Source: Amblyomma americanum (Eukaryota; Arthropoda; Arachnida; Ixodida; Ixodidae). From it: a stretch of 64,000 nucleotides of DNA. Position numbers and translations under genes: made by a program. A model generated the notes under the pieces. That model worked only from the letters and a program-made list of their open reading frames with translations. It made no database searches and was not told where the DNA came from. Below, piece after piece: positions 12,306 to 24,600 of the stretch; the first letter of the stretch is position 1; each line of letters starts with the position of its first letter. The stretch is from the NCBI RefSeq assembly GCF_052857255.1, contig NC_135502.1, forward strand, positions 190,723,257 to 190,787,256. Reading direction: 5' to 3'.

Positions 12306-15300
12306 TCAATGTTGCAGCAGCTGCCAATGTTACGCTGGTGGCCGCTAACAGTGGTTGATCGGTTCCACACGTGCTGTTGCCGTATTGCTCGCTGTTTCTT
12401 GTAGCGTCATAACGCTCGGTATTACAGTTATTAAGCGTTATCAGGTCGCTGTCTTAAATGCAGATGTTAACTCGAGCAATGCAGCCTGGTAGAACGAAGC
12501 CAAGAACCTTAGCCTAAAAGACGAAATGGCTCCTCAACATCTCCTCGCTCAGGGTGCCACCACGCCAAATTCAAAAGAACGAAGCGTGACTAGATTTATT
12601 GCAGTGTGACGTCATGTTGCAGCAGCTGCCGATGTTACGCTGGGGCACGTGAACAGTGGTGAATCGGTTCCACACGTGCTGATGCCATGTTGCTCGATTT
12701 TCCTTGTAGCGTCGTAACCCTGGGTATCACAGTAAATCAGCATTTTCAGGTCGCTGTCGTAAATGCAGGTGTTCACTCGAGCAATGCAGCCTGGTAGAAC
12801 GAATCCAAGAACCTAACCAAAAAGACGAAATGGTTCCTCAACATCACTTCGCTCAGGGTGCCACCATGCCCAGTGCGAAAGAATTAAACGTGACTCGATT
12901 TAAAGTAGTGTGACGTCAATCTTGCAGCAGATGCCGATGTTACGCTGGGGGCCGTGAACAGTGGTGGATCGGTTCCACAGGGGCTTATGCCGTGTTCTCG
13001 ATGTTCCTTGTAGCGTCGTATCCTTGGGTATCACAGTAATTCAGCGTTTTCAGGTCGCTGTCGTAAATGCAGGTGTTCACTCGAGCAATGCAGCCTGGTA
13101 GAACGAAGCCAAGAACCTGTACCAAAAAGACGAAATGGTTCCTCAAGATCACCTGTCTCAGGGTGCAACCACGCCCAGTTCAAAAGAACGAAGCGTGACT
13201 AGATTTATAGCAGTGCGACGTCAATGTTCCAGCAGCTGCCGATGTTACGCTGGAGGACGTGAACAGTGGTGAATCGGTTCCACACGTGCTGATGCCGTGT
13301 TGCTCTATGTTCCTTGTAGCATCGAAACCCTTGGTATTACAGTAATTCAGCGCAATCAGGTCGCTGTCTTAAATGCAGGTGTTCACTCGAGCAATGCAGC
13401 CTGGTAGAACGAAGCCAAGAACCTGAAACAAAAAGACGAAATGGTTCCTCAACATCTCCTCGCTCAGAGTGCCACCATGCCTTGTGCCAAAGAACGAAAC
13501 GTTACTCGATTTAAAGCAGTGTGACGTCATTGTTGCAGCAGCTGCCTATGTTACGCTGGTGGCCATGAACAGTCGTGGATCGGTTCCACCGGTGCTGATG
13601 CCGTGTTGCTCGATGTTCCTTGTAGCGTTGTAACTCTCGGTATTGCAGTAATTCAGCGTTTTCAGGTCGCTGTCATAAATGCAGGTGTTCAGTCGAACAA
13701 TGCAGCCTGGTAGAACGAAGCCAAGAACCTGAAACAAAAAGAAGAAATGGTTCCTCAACATCTCCTCGCTCAGAGTGCCACCATGCCTTGTGCCAAAGAA
13801 CGAAACGTTACTCGATTTAAAGCAGTGTGACGTCATTGTTGCAGCAGCTGCCTATGTTACGCTGGTGGCCATGAACAGTCGTGGATCGGTTCCACCGGTG
13901 CTGATGCCGTGTTGCTCGATGTTCCTTGTAGCGTCGTAACTCTCGGTATTACAGTAAATAAGCGTTTTCAGGTCGCTGTCGTAAATGCAGGTGTTCAGTC
14001 GAGCAATGCAGCCTTGTAGAACGAAACCAAGAACCTCAACCAAAAAGACGAAATGGTTCTTCAATATCACCTCGCTCAGGGTGCCACCATACCCTGTTCC
14101 TAAGAATGAAGCGTGAGTCGATTTACAGCAGTGTGACATCAATGTTGTAGCAGCGGCCGATGTTACGCTGAGGGCCGTGAACAGTGGTGAATCGGTTCCA
14201 CAGGTGCTGATGCCGTGTTGCTCGATATTCGTTGTAGCGCCGTAACTCTCGGTATTACAATAAATAAGCGTTTTCAGGTCGCTGTCTTATATGCAGGTGG
14301 TTATTCGAGCAATGCAGCCTGGTAGAACGAAGCCTAGAACCTGAACAAAAAAGGCCAAATGGTTCCTCAACATCACCTCGCTCAGAGTGCCACCATGTCC
14401 AGAGACAAGGAACGAAACGTGACTCGATTTAAAACACTGTGACGTCAATGCTGCAGCAGCTGCCGATGTTACGCTGGGGCACGTGAACAGTGGTGAATCG
14501 GTTCCACACGTGCTGATGCCATGTTGCTCGATTTTCCTTGTAGCGTCGTAACCCTGGGTATCACAGTAAATCAGCATTTTCAGGTCGCTGTCGTAAATGC
14601 AGGTGTTCACTCGAGCAATGCAGCCTGGTAGAACGAATCCAAGAACCTAACCAAAAAGACGAAATGGTTCCTCAACATCACTTCGCTCAGGGTGCCACCA
14701 TGCCCAGTGCGAAAGAATTAAACGTGACTCGATTTAAAGCACTGTGACGTCAATGTTGCAGCAGAAGCCGATGTTACTATGGGGATCGTGAACAGTGGTG
14801 GGTCGGTTCCACAGGCTCTGATGTCGTGTTCCTCGATGCTCCTTGTAGCGTCGTAACTCTCGGTATTACAGTAACTCAGCGTTTTCAGGTCGCTGTCGTA
14901 AATACAGGTGTTCACTCGAGCAATGCAGCCTGGTAGAACGAAGCCAAGAACCTGAGCCAAAAAGACGAAATGGCTCCTACACATTGCCTCGCTCAGAGTG
15001 CCACCATGCCTTGTGCCAAAGAACGAAACGTAACTCGATTTAAAGTAGTGTGACGTCAATCTTGCAGCAGATGCCGATGTTACGCTGGGGGCCGTGAACA
15101 GTGGTGGATCGGTTCCACAGGGGATTATGCCGTGTTCTCGATGTTCCTTGTAGCGTCGTATTCTTGGGTATCACACTAATTAAGCGTTTTCAGGTCGCTG
15201 TCTTAAATGCAGGTGTTCACTCGAGCAATGCAGCCTGGTAGAACGAAGCCAAGAACCTCAACCAAAAAGACGAAATGGTTCCTCAACATCACCTCGATCA

Positions 15301-16570
15301 GTGCACCACCATGCCCAGTGCCAAAGAACGAAACGTGCCTCTATTTATAGCAGTGTGACGTCAATGTTGCAGCAGCTGCCCATGTTACGCTGGGGGACGT
15401 GAACAGTGGTGACTCGGTTCCACACGTGATGATGCCGTGTTGCTCGATGTTCGTTGGAGCGTCGTAACCATCGGTATTACAGTAATTCAGCGTTTACAGG
15501 TCTCTGTCTTAAATGCAGGTATTCACTCGAGCAATGCAGCTGGCAGAACGAAGCCAAGAACCTGAACCAAAAAGACGAAATCGTTCCTCAACATCTCGCT
15601 CAGAGTGCCACCATGCCCTGTGCCAAAAACGAAACGTGACTCGATTTAAAGCAGTGTGACGGCAATGTTGCAGCAGCTGCCTATATTACGCTGGTGGCCG
15701 TGAACAGTAGTGGATCGGTTCCACCGGTGCTGATGCCGTGCTGCTCGATGTTCCTTGTAGCGTCGTAACTCTCCGTATTACAGTAATTAGGCGTTTTCAG
15801 GTCGCTGTCGTAAATGCAGGTGTTCACTCGAGCAATGCAGCCTGGTAAAACGAAGCCAAGAACCTCAACCAAAAAGTCGAAATGGTTCCTCAACATCCCC
15901 TCACACAGGGTGCCACCATGCCCAGTGCCAAAGAACGAAGTGTGACTAGATTTAAAGCAGTGTGACGTCAATGTTGTAGCAGCTGCCGATGTTACTATGG
16001 GGATCCTGAACAGTGGTGGGTCGGTTCCACAGGTGCTGATGTCGTGTTCCTCGATGCTCCTTGTAGCGTCGTAACTGTCGGTATTGCAGTAATTCAGCGT
16101 TTTAAGGTCGCTGTCGTAAAAGCAGGTGTTCACTCGAGCAATGCAGCCTGGTAGAACGAAGCCAAGAACCTGAGCCAAAAAGACGAGATGGCTCCTACAC
16201 ATTGCCTCGCTCAGAGTGCCACCATGCCTTCTGCCAAAGAACGAAACGTAACTCAATTTAAAGTAGTGTGACGTCAATGTTGCAGCAGATGCCGATGTTA
16301 CGCTGGGAGCCGTGAACAGTGGTGGATCGGTTCCACAGGGGCTTATGCCGTGTTCTCGATGTTCCTTGTAGCGTCGTAACCATGGGTATCACAGTAATTC
16401 ATACGTTTACACCTCGCTGTCTTAAATGCAGGTGTTCACACGAGCAATGCAGCCTGGTAGAGCGAAGCCAAGAACCTGAACCAAAAGATGAAATGGTTCC
16501 TCGCCATCACCACGCTAAGAGTGCCACCATGCCCTGTGCCAAAGAACGAAACGTGACTCGATTTAAAGCA
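11517..16570. repeat. Contracted HOR copy upstream of alpha
   Basis: Matches the main HOR piecewise and in order: about 11,517-13,058 to 23,719-25,261; about 13,059-13,720 to 27,093-27,754; and about 13,832-15,640 to 28,475-30,283. Relative to alpha it lacks about 1.83 kb (six monomers) and about 0.6 kb. It has about 0.92 kb (three monomers, 15,650-16,570) that alpha and beta lack at the corresponding point. I read it as a fourth HOR copy remodelled by loss and gain of whole monomers. Confidence 0.75.
13833..16304. repeat. Segmental duplicate, second copy (offset 5,492)
   Basis: Partner of 8,341-10,812. Its end contains the uninterrupted target-site sequence (16,299/16,300) that is split by the retrotransposon at 47,593/50,527 in the related block further right. 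Confidence 0.85.
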
Positions 16571-17491
16571 GTGTGACGTCAATGTTGCAGCAGATGCTGA
16601 TGTTACGCGGGGGGCCGCGAACAGTGTTGCATCGGCTCCACAGGTGCTGATGCCGTGTTGCTCGATGGTCTTTATAACGTAGTAACTCTCAGTATTACAG
16701 TAATAAAGCGTTTTAAATAAGCTGTCGTAAATGCAGGTGTTCAGTCGAGCAATGCAGCCTGGTAGAACGAAGCCAAGAAATTCAACCAAAAAGACGAAAT
16801 GGTTCCACAACATCACCTCGATCAGTGCACCACCATGCCCAGTGCCAAAGAACGAAACGTGCCTCGATTTATAGCAGTGTGACGTCAATGTTGCAGCAGC
16901 TGCCGATGTTACGCTGGGGGACGTGAACAGTGGTGATACGGTTCCACACGTGATGATGCCTTGTTGCTCGATGTTCCTTGTAGCGTCGTAACCATCTTTA
17001 TTACAGTAATTCAGCGTTTCCAGGTCTCTGTCCTTAATGCAGGTATTCACTCGAGCAATGCAGCCTGGTAGAACGAAGCCAAGAACCTGAGCCAAAAAGA
17101 CGAAATGGCTCCTACACATTGCCTCGCTCAGAGTGCCACCATGCCCTGTGCCAAAGAACGAAACGTGACTCGATTTAAAGCAGTGTGACGTCAATGTTGC
17201 AGCAGCTGTTTATATTATGCTGGTGGCCGTGAACAGTAGTAGATCGGTTCCACCGGTGCTGATACCGTGTTGCTCGATGTTCCTTTTAGCGTCGTAACTC
17301 TCGGTAATACAGTAATTCAGCGTTTTCAGGTCGCTGTCGTAAATGCAGGTGTTCAGTCGAGCAATGCAGCCGTGTAGAACGAAGCCAAGAACCTCAACCA
17401 AAAAGACGAAATGGTTCCTCAACATACCCTCACTCAGGATGCCACCATGCCCAGTGCCAAAGAACGAAGTGTGACTCGATTTAAAGCAGCG

Positions 17492-17797
17492 TGACGTCAA
17501 TGTTGCAGCAGCTGCCGATGTTACTATGGGGATCGTGAACACTGGTGGGCCAGTTCTACAGGTGATGATGTCGTGTTCATTGATGCTCCTTGTAGCGTCG
17601 TAACTCTCGGTATTACAGTAAATTAGCGTTTTCAGGTCGGTGTCGTAAATGCAGGTGTTCACTCGAGCAATGCAGCCAGGAAGAAGGAATCCAAGAACCT
17701 GAACCAAAAAGACGAAATGGTTCCTCAACATCCCCTCACTCAGGGTGCCACCATGCCCAGTGCCAAATAACGAAACGTGACTCGATTTAAAGCAGTG
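17492..17797 (+). repeat. Example satellite monomer, exactly 306 bp
   Basis: Taken from one TGACGTCA (17,492-17,499) to the next (17,798-17,805). It gives a convenient phase for the array. The unit holds TGACGTCA, an E-box-like CAGCTG about 15 bp further on, a CTCGAG, and one run of five A residues. The length is a multiple of three, so any reading frame continues through neighbouring units unless an indel intervenes. The reverse strand is open across this unit. Confidence 0.9.
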
Positions 17798-18354
17798 TGA
17801 CGTCAATGTTGCAGCAGCTGCCGATGTTACTATGGGGATCCTGAACAGTGGTGGGTCGGTTACACAGGTGCTGATGCCGTGTTCCTCGATGCTCCTTGTA
17901 GCGTCGTAACTCTCGGTATTACAGAATTTCAACTTTTTCAGGTCGCTGTCGTAAATGCAGGTGTTCACTCTAGCAATGCAGCCTGTTAGAACGATGCCAA
18001 GAACCTGAACCAAAAAGACGAAATGGTTCCTCAACATCACCTCGCTCAGGGTGTCACCACGCCCAGATGAAAAGAACTAAGCGTGACTAGATATATTGTA
18101 GTGTGACGTCATGTTGCAGCAGCTGCCGATGCCAGGCTGGGGCACGTGAACAGTGGTGAATCGGATAAACACGTTCTGATGCCATGTTGCTCGATTTTCC
18201 TTGTAGCGTCGTAACCTTGGGCATCACAGTAATTCAGCGTTTTCAGGTGGCTGTCTTAAATGCAGGTGTTCACTCGAGCAATCCAGCCTGGTAGAACGAA
18301 GCCAAGAACCTGAACCAAAAAGACGAAATGGTTCCTCAACATCACCTCGCTTAG

Positions 18355-18640
18355 AGTGCCACCATGCCCTGTGCTAAAGAACGAAACCTGACGTCAATGT
18401 TGTACCAGCGGTCGATGTTACGCTGAGGGCCGTGAACAGTGGTGGATCTGTTCCACACGTGCTGTTGCCGTATTGCTCGCTGTTTCTTTTAGCGTCATAA
18501 CGCTCGGTATTACAGTTATTGAGCGTTATCAGGTCGCTGTCTTAAATGCAGATGTTCACTCGAGCAATGCAGCCTGGTAGAACGAAGCCAAGAACCTTAG
18601 CCTAAAAGACGAAATGGCTCCTCAACATCACCTCCCTCAG
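18355..18640. repeat. Extra short monomer (~286 bp) present only in copy alpha
   Basis: Begins near GTGCTAAAGAACGAAACCTGACG and lacks about 20 bp (the GACTCGATTTAAAG region) found before TGACGTCA in normal units. It accounts for the change in alpha/beta offset from 13,727 to 13,441. A closely similar short junction occurs at about 3,440-3,480, so the variant predates this copy. Confidence 0.75.
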
Positions 18641-21600
18641 AGTGCCACCATGCCCGGTGCCAAAGAACGGAACGTGACTAGATTTAAAACCGTGTGACGA
18701 CAATATTGCAGCAGCTGCCGATGTTAGGCTGGGGCACGTGAACAGTGGTGAATCGGTTCCACACGTGCTGATGCCATGTTGCTCGATTTTCCTTGTAGCG
18801 TCGTAACCCTGGGTATCACAGTAAATCAGCATTTTCAGGTCGCTGTCGTAAATGCAGGTGTTCACTCGAGCAATGCAGCCCGGTAGAACGAAGCCAAGAA
18901 CCTAACCAAAAAGACGAAATGGTTCCTCAACATCACTTCGCTCAGGGTGCCACCATGCCCAGTGCGAAAGAACGAAACTTGACTCGATTTAAAGCACTGT
19001 GACGTCAATGTTGCAGCAGAAGCAGATGTTACGCTGGGGGCCGCGAACAGTGGTGGATCGGTTCGACAGGTGCTGATGCCGTGTTGTTTGATGTTCCTTG
19101 TAGCCTCGTAACTCTCAGTAATACAGTAATTGAGCGTTTTCAGGTCGCTGCCTTAATTGCAGGTGTTCACACGAGCAATGCAGCTTTGTAGAACGAAGCC
19201 AAGAGCCTGCACCAAAAAGACGAAATGGTTCCTCAACATCACCTCTCTCAGGATGCAACCACGCCCAGTTTAAAAGAACGAAGCGTGACTAGATTTATAG
19301 CAGTGTGACGTCAATGTTCCAGCAGCAGCCGATGTTACGCTGGAGGACGTGAACAGTGGTGAATCGGTTCCACACATGCTGATGCCGTGTTGCTCGATTT
19401 TCTTTGTAGCGTCGTAGCCCTCGCTATTACACTAATTCAGCGTTGTCAGGTCGCTGTTTTAAATGCAGGTGTTCATTCGAGCAATGCAGCCTGGTAGAAC
19501 AAAGCCAAGAACCTGTACCAAAAATACTAAATGGTTCCTTAACATCATCTCGCTCAGGGTGCCACCACGCCCAGTTCAAAAGAACGAAACGTTACTCGAT
19601 TTAAAGCAGTGTGACGTCATTGTTGCAGCAGCTGCCTATGTTACGCTGGTGGCCGTGAACAGTGGTGGATCGATTCCACCGGTGCTGATGCCATGTTGCT
19701 CGATTTTCCTTGTAGCGTCGTACCCCTGGGTATTACAGTAATTCAGTGTTTTCAGGTCGCTGTCCTAAATTCAGGTGTTCACTCGAGCAATGCAGCCTGG
19801 TAGAACGAAGCCAAGAACCTGAAAAAAAAAAGACGAAATGGCTGCTCAACATGTCCTCGCTCAGAGTGCCACCATGCCCTGAGCCAAAGAACGAAAGGTT
19901 ACTCGATTTAAATCAGTGTGACGTCATTGTTGCAGCAGCTGCCTATGTTACGCTGGTGGCCGTGAACAGTGGTGGATCGGTTCCACCGGTGCTGATGCCG
20001 TGTTGCTCGATGTTCCTTGTAGCGTCGTAACTCTCGGTATTACAGTAAATAAGCATGTTCAGGTCGCTGTCGTAAATGCAGGAGTTCAGTCGAGCAATGC
20101 AGCCTGGTAGAACGAAGCCAATAACCTGAACCAAAAAGAAGAAATGGTTCCTCAACATCATCTCGATCAGGGTGGCACAATGCCCAGTGCCAAAGAACGA
20201 AACGTGAACCGATTTAAAACAGTGTGACGTCAATGTTGCAGCAGCTGCCGATGTTACGCTGGTGCCATGAGCAGTGGTGGATCGGTTCCACAGGTGCTGA
20301 TGCCGTGTTGCTCGATGTTCCTTGTAGCGTCGTAACTCTCGGTAATACATTAAATTAGCGTTTTCAGGCCGGTGTCGTAAATGCAGGTGTTCACTCGAGC
20401 AATGCAGCCAGGAAGAAGGAAGCCAAGAACCTGAACCAAAAAGACGAAATGGTTCCTCAACATCCCCTCACTCAGGTTGCCACCATGCCCAGGGCCAAAT
20501 AACGAAGCGTGACTCGATTTAAAGCAGTGTGACGTCAATGTTGCAGCAGCTGCCGATGTTATTATGGGGATCGTGAACAGTGGTGGGTCGGTTCCACGGG
20601 TGCTGATGCCGTGTTCCTTGATGCTCCTTGTAGCGTCGTAACTCTCGGTATTACTGAATTTCAGCTTTTTCAGGTCGCTGTCGTAAATGCAGGTGTTCAC
20701 TCGAGCAATGCAGCCTTGTAGAATGAAGGCAAGAGCCTGAACCAAAAAGACGAAATGGTTCCGCAACATCACCTCGCTCAGGGTGCCACCACACCCAGTT
20801 CAAAAGAACTAAGCGTGACTAGATTTATTGCAGTGTGACGTCATGTTGCAGCAGCTGCCGATGCCAGGCTTGGGCACGTGAACAGTGGTGAATCGGATAA
20901 ACACGTGCTGATGCCGTGTTGCTCGCTGTTCCTTGTAGCGTGGTAACTCTCGGTAATACAGTAATTCAGCGTTTTCAGGTCGCTGCCGTAAATGCAGGTG
21001 TTCACTCGAGCAATGCAGCCTGGTAGAACGAATCCAAGAACCTGAACCAAAAAGACGAAATGGTTCCTCAACAACCCCTCACTCAGGGTGCCACCATGCC
21101 CAGTGCCAAAGATCGAAGTGTGAGTCGATTTAAAGTAGTGTGACGTCAATGTTGCAGCAGATGCCGATGTTACGCTGGGGGCCTTGAACAGTGGTGGATC
21201 GGTTCCACAGGTGCTGATGCCGTGTTGTTCGATGTTCCTTGTAGCGTCGTTACTCTCGGTAATACAGTATTTCAGCGTTTTCAGATCGCTGTCGTAAGTG
21301 CAGGTGTTCACTCGAGCAATGCAGCCTGGTAGAACGAAGCCAAGAACCTGAACCAAAATGAAAGAAATGGTTCCTCAACATCACCTCGCTCAGGGTGACA
21401 TCATGCCCAGTTCCAAAAAAAGAAGCGTGACTAGATATATAGCATTGTGACGCCAACGTTGCAGCAGCTGCCAATGTTACGCTAGGGGCCGTGAACAGTG
21501 GTGGATCTGTTCCACACGTGCTGTTGCCGTATTGCTCGCTGTTTCTTGTAGCGTCATAACGCCCGGTATTACAGTTATTGAGCGTTATCAGGTCGCTGTC

Positions 21601-24600
21601 TTAAATGCAGATGTTCACTCGAGCAATGCAGCCTGGTAGAACGAAGCCAAGAACCTTAGCCTAAAAGACGAAATGGCTCCTCAACATCACCTCCCTCAGA
21701 GTGCCACCATGCCCAGTGCCAAAGAACGAAACGTGACTCGATTTAAAACAGTGTGACGACAATATTGCAGCAGCTGCCGATGTTACGCTGGGGCACGTGA
21801 ACAGTTTTGAATCGGTTCCACACGTGCTGTTGCCATGTTGCTCGATTTTCCTTGTAGCGTCGTAACCCTGGGTATCACAGTAAATCAGCATTTTCAGGTC
21901 GCTGTCGTAAATGCAGGTGTTCACTCGAGCAATGCAGCCCGGTAGAACGAAGCCAAGAACCTAACCAAAAAGACGAAATGGTTCCTCAACATCACTTCGC
22001 TCAGGGTGCCACCATGCCCAGTGCGAAAGAACGAAACGTGACTCGATTTAAAGCACTGTGACGTCAATGTTGCAGCAGATGCTGATGTTACGCGGGGGGC
22101 CGCGAACAGTGTTGCATCGGCTCCACAGGTGCTGATGCCGTGTTGCTCGATGGTCTTTGTAACGTAGTAACTCTCAGTATTACAGTAATAAAGCGTTTTA
22201 AATAAGCTGTCGTAAATGCAGGTGTTCAGTCGAGCAATGCAGCCTGGTAGAACGAAGCCAAGAAATTCAACCAAAAAGACGAAATGGTTCCACAACATCA
22301 CCTCGATCAGCGCACCACCATGCCCAGTGCCAAAGAACGAAACGTGCCTCGATTTATAGCAGTGTGACGTCAATGTTGCAGCAGCTGCCGATGTTACGCT
22401 GGGGGACGTGAACAGTGGTGATACGGTTCCACACGTGATGATGCCTTGTTGCTCGATGTTCCTTGTAGCGTCGTAACCATCTTTATTACAGTAATTCAGC
22501 GTTTCCAGGTCTCTGTCCTAAATGCAGGTATTCACTCGAGCAATGCAGCCTGGTAGAACGAAGCCAAGAACCTGAGCCAAAAAGACGAAATGGCTCCTAC
22601 ACATTGCCTCGCTCAGAGTGCCACCATGCCCTGTGCCAAAGAACGAAACGTGACTCGATTTAAAGCAGTGTGACGTCAATGTTGCAGCAGCTGTTTATAA
22701 TATGCTGGTGGCCGTGAACAGTAGTAGATCGGTTCCACCGGTGCTGATGCCGTGTTGCTCGATGTTCCTTTTAGCGTCGTAACTCTCGGTAATACAGTAA
22801 TTCAGCGTTTTCAGGTCGCTGTCGTAAATGCAGGTGTTCAGTCGAGCAATGCAGCCGTGTAGAACGAAGCCAAGAACCTCAACCAAAAAGACGAAATGGT
22901 TCCTCAACATACCCTCACTCAGGATGCCACCATGCCCAGTGCCAAAGAACGAAGTGTGACTCGATTTAAAGCAGCGTGACGTCAATGTTGCAGCAGCTGC
23001 CTATATTACGCTGGTGGCCGTGAACAGGGGTGGACCGGTTCCACAGGTGCTGATGCCGTGTTGCTCGATGTTCCTTGTAGCGTCGTAACTCTCGGTAATA
23101 CAGCAATTCAGCGTTTTCAGGTCGCTGTCGCAAATGCAGGTGTTCACTCGAGCAATGCTGACTGGTAGAACGACGCCAAGAACCTGAACCAAAAAGACAA
23201 AATGGTTCCTCAACATTACCTCTCTCAGGGTGCAACCACGGCCAGTTCAAAGAACGAAGCGTGAATAGATTTACAGCAATTTGACGTCAATGTTCCAGCA
23301 GCTGCCGATGTTACGCTGGAGGACGTGAACAGTGGTGAATCGGTTCCACACCTGCTGATGCCGTGTTGGTCGCTGTTCCTTGTATCGTCGTAACTCTAGG
23401 TATTACAGTAATTCAGCGTTTTGAAATCGCTGTTGTAAACGCATGTGTTCTCTCGAGCAATGCAGCCTGGTAGAACGCAGCCAAGAACCTGGACCAAAAA
23501 GACGAAATGGTTCCTCAACATCACCTCGCTTAGAGTGCCACCATGCCCTGTGCTAAAGAACGAAAAATGACTCGATTTAAAGCAGTGTCACGTCAATGTT
23601 GCAGCAGCTGCCTATGTTACGCTGTGGGCCGTGAACAGTGGTGGATCGGTTCCACAGATGCAGATGCTGTGTTGCTCGATGTTCTTGTAGCGTCGTAACT
23701 CTCGGTATTACAGTAATTAAGCGTTTTCAGGTCGCTGTCGTAAATGCAGGTGTTCAGTCGAGCAATGCAGTTTGGTAAAACAAAGCCAAGCACCTCAACC
23801 AAAAACACGAAATCGTTCCTCAACACCACCTCGCTCAGGCTGCCGCCATACCCAGTTCCTAAGAATGAAGCGTGAGTCGATTTATAGCAGTGTGACATCA
23901 ATGTTGTAGCAGCGGCCGATGTTACGCTGAGGGCCGTGAACAGTGGGGAATCGGTTCCACAGGTGCTCATGCCGAGGTGCTCGATTTTCCTTGTAGCGTC
24001 GTAACCCTCGGTATTACACTAAATAAGCGTTTTCAGGTCGCTGTCTTAAATGCAGGTGTTCATTCGAGCTATGCAGCCTGGTAGAACGAAGCCAAGAACC
24101 TGAACCAAAAAGGCGAAATGGTTCCTCAACATCACCTCGCTCAGAGTGCCACCATGCTCTTTGCCAAGGAACGAAACGTGACTCGATTTAAAAAGTGTGA
24201 CGTCCATGTTGCAGCAGCTGCCAATGTTACGCTGGTGGCCGTGAACAGTGGTTGATCGGTTCCACAGGTGCTGATGCCGTGTTGCTCTATGTTTATTGTA
24301 GCGTCGTAACTCTCGGTAATACAGTAATTCAGCGTTTTCAGGTCGCTGTCGTAAATGCAGGTGTTCACTCGAGCAATGTAGCCTGGTAAAACGAAGCCTA
24401 GAACCTGAACCAAAAAGACGAAATGGTTCCTCAACATCTCCTCGCTCAGATTGCCACCATGCCCTGTGCCAAAGAACGAAACGTGACTCGATTTAAAAAA
24501 GTGTGACGTCAATGTTGCAGCAGCTGCCAATGTTACGCTGGTGGCCGCTAACAGTGGTTGATCGGTTCCACACGTGCTGTTGCCGTATTGCTCGCTGTTT

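Noticed and set aside
17492..17797. Monomer as an ancient dimer of ~153-bp halves
   Set aside because: Some short phrases recur (GATGTT, TGTTGC), but I could not align the two halves convincingly by eye.
16436..18040. Long minus-strand open frames (252 and 276 codons) as genes
   Set aside because: They are direct read-throughs of the satellite. They begin and end at arbitrary indels or stops, the same sequence is broken in most other monomers, and several frames on both strands are open at once.
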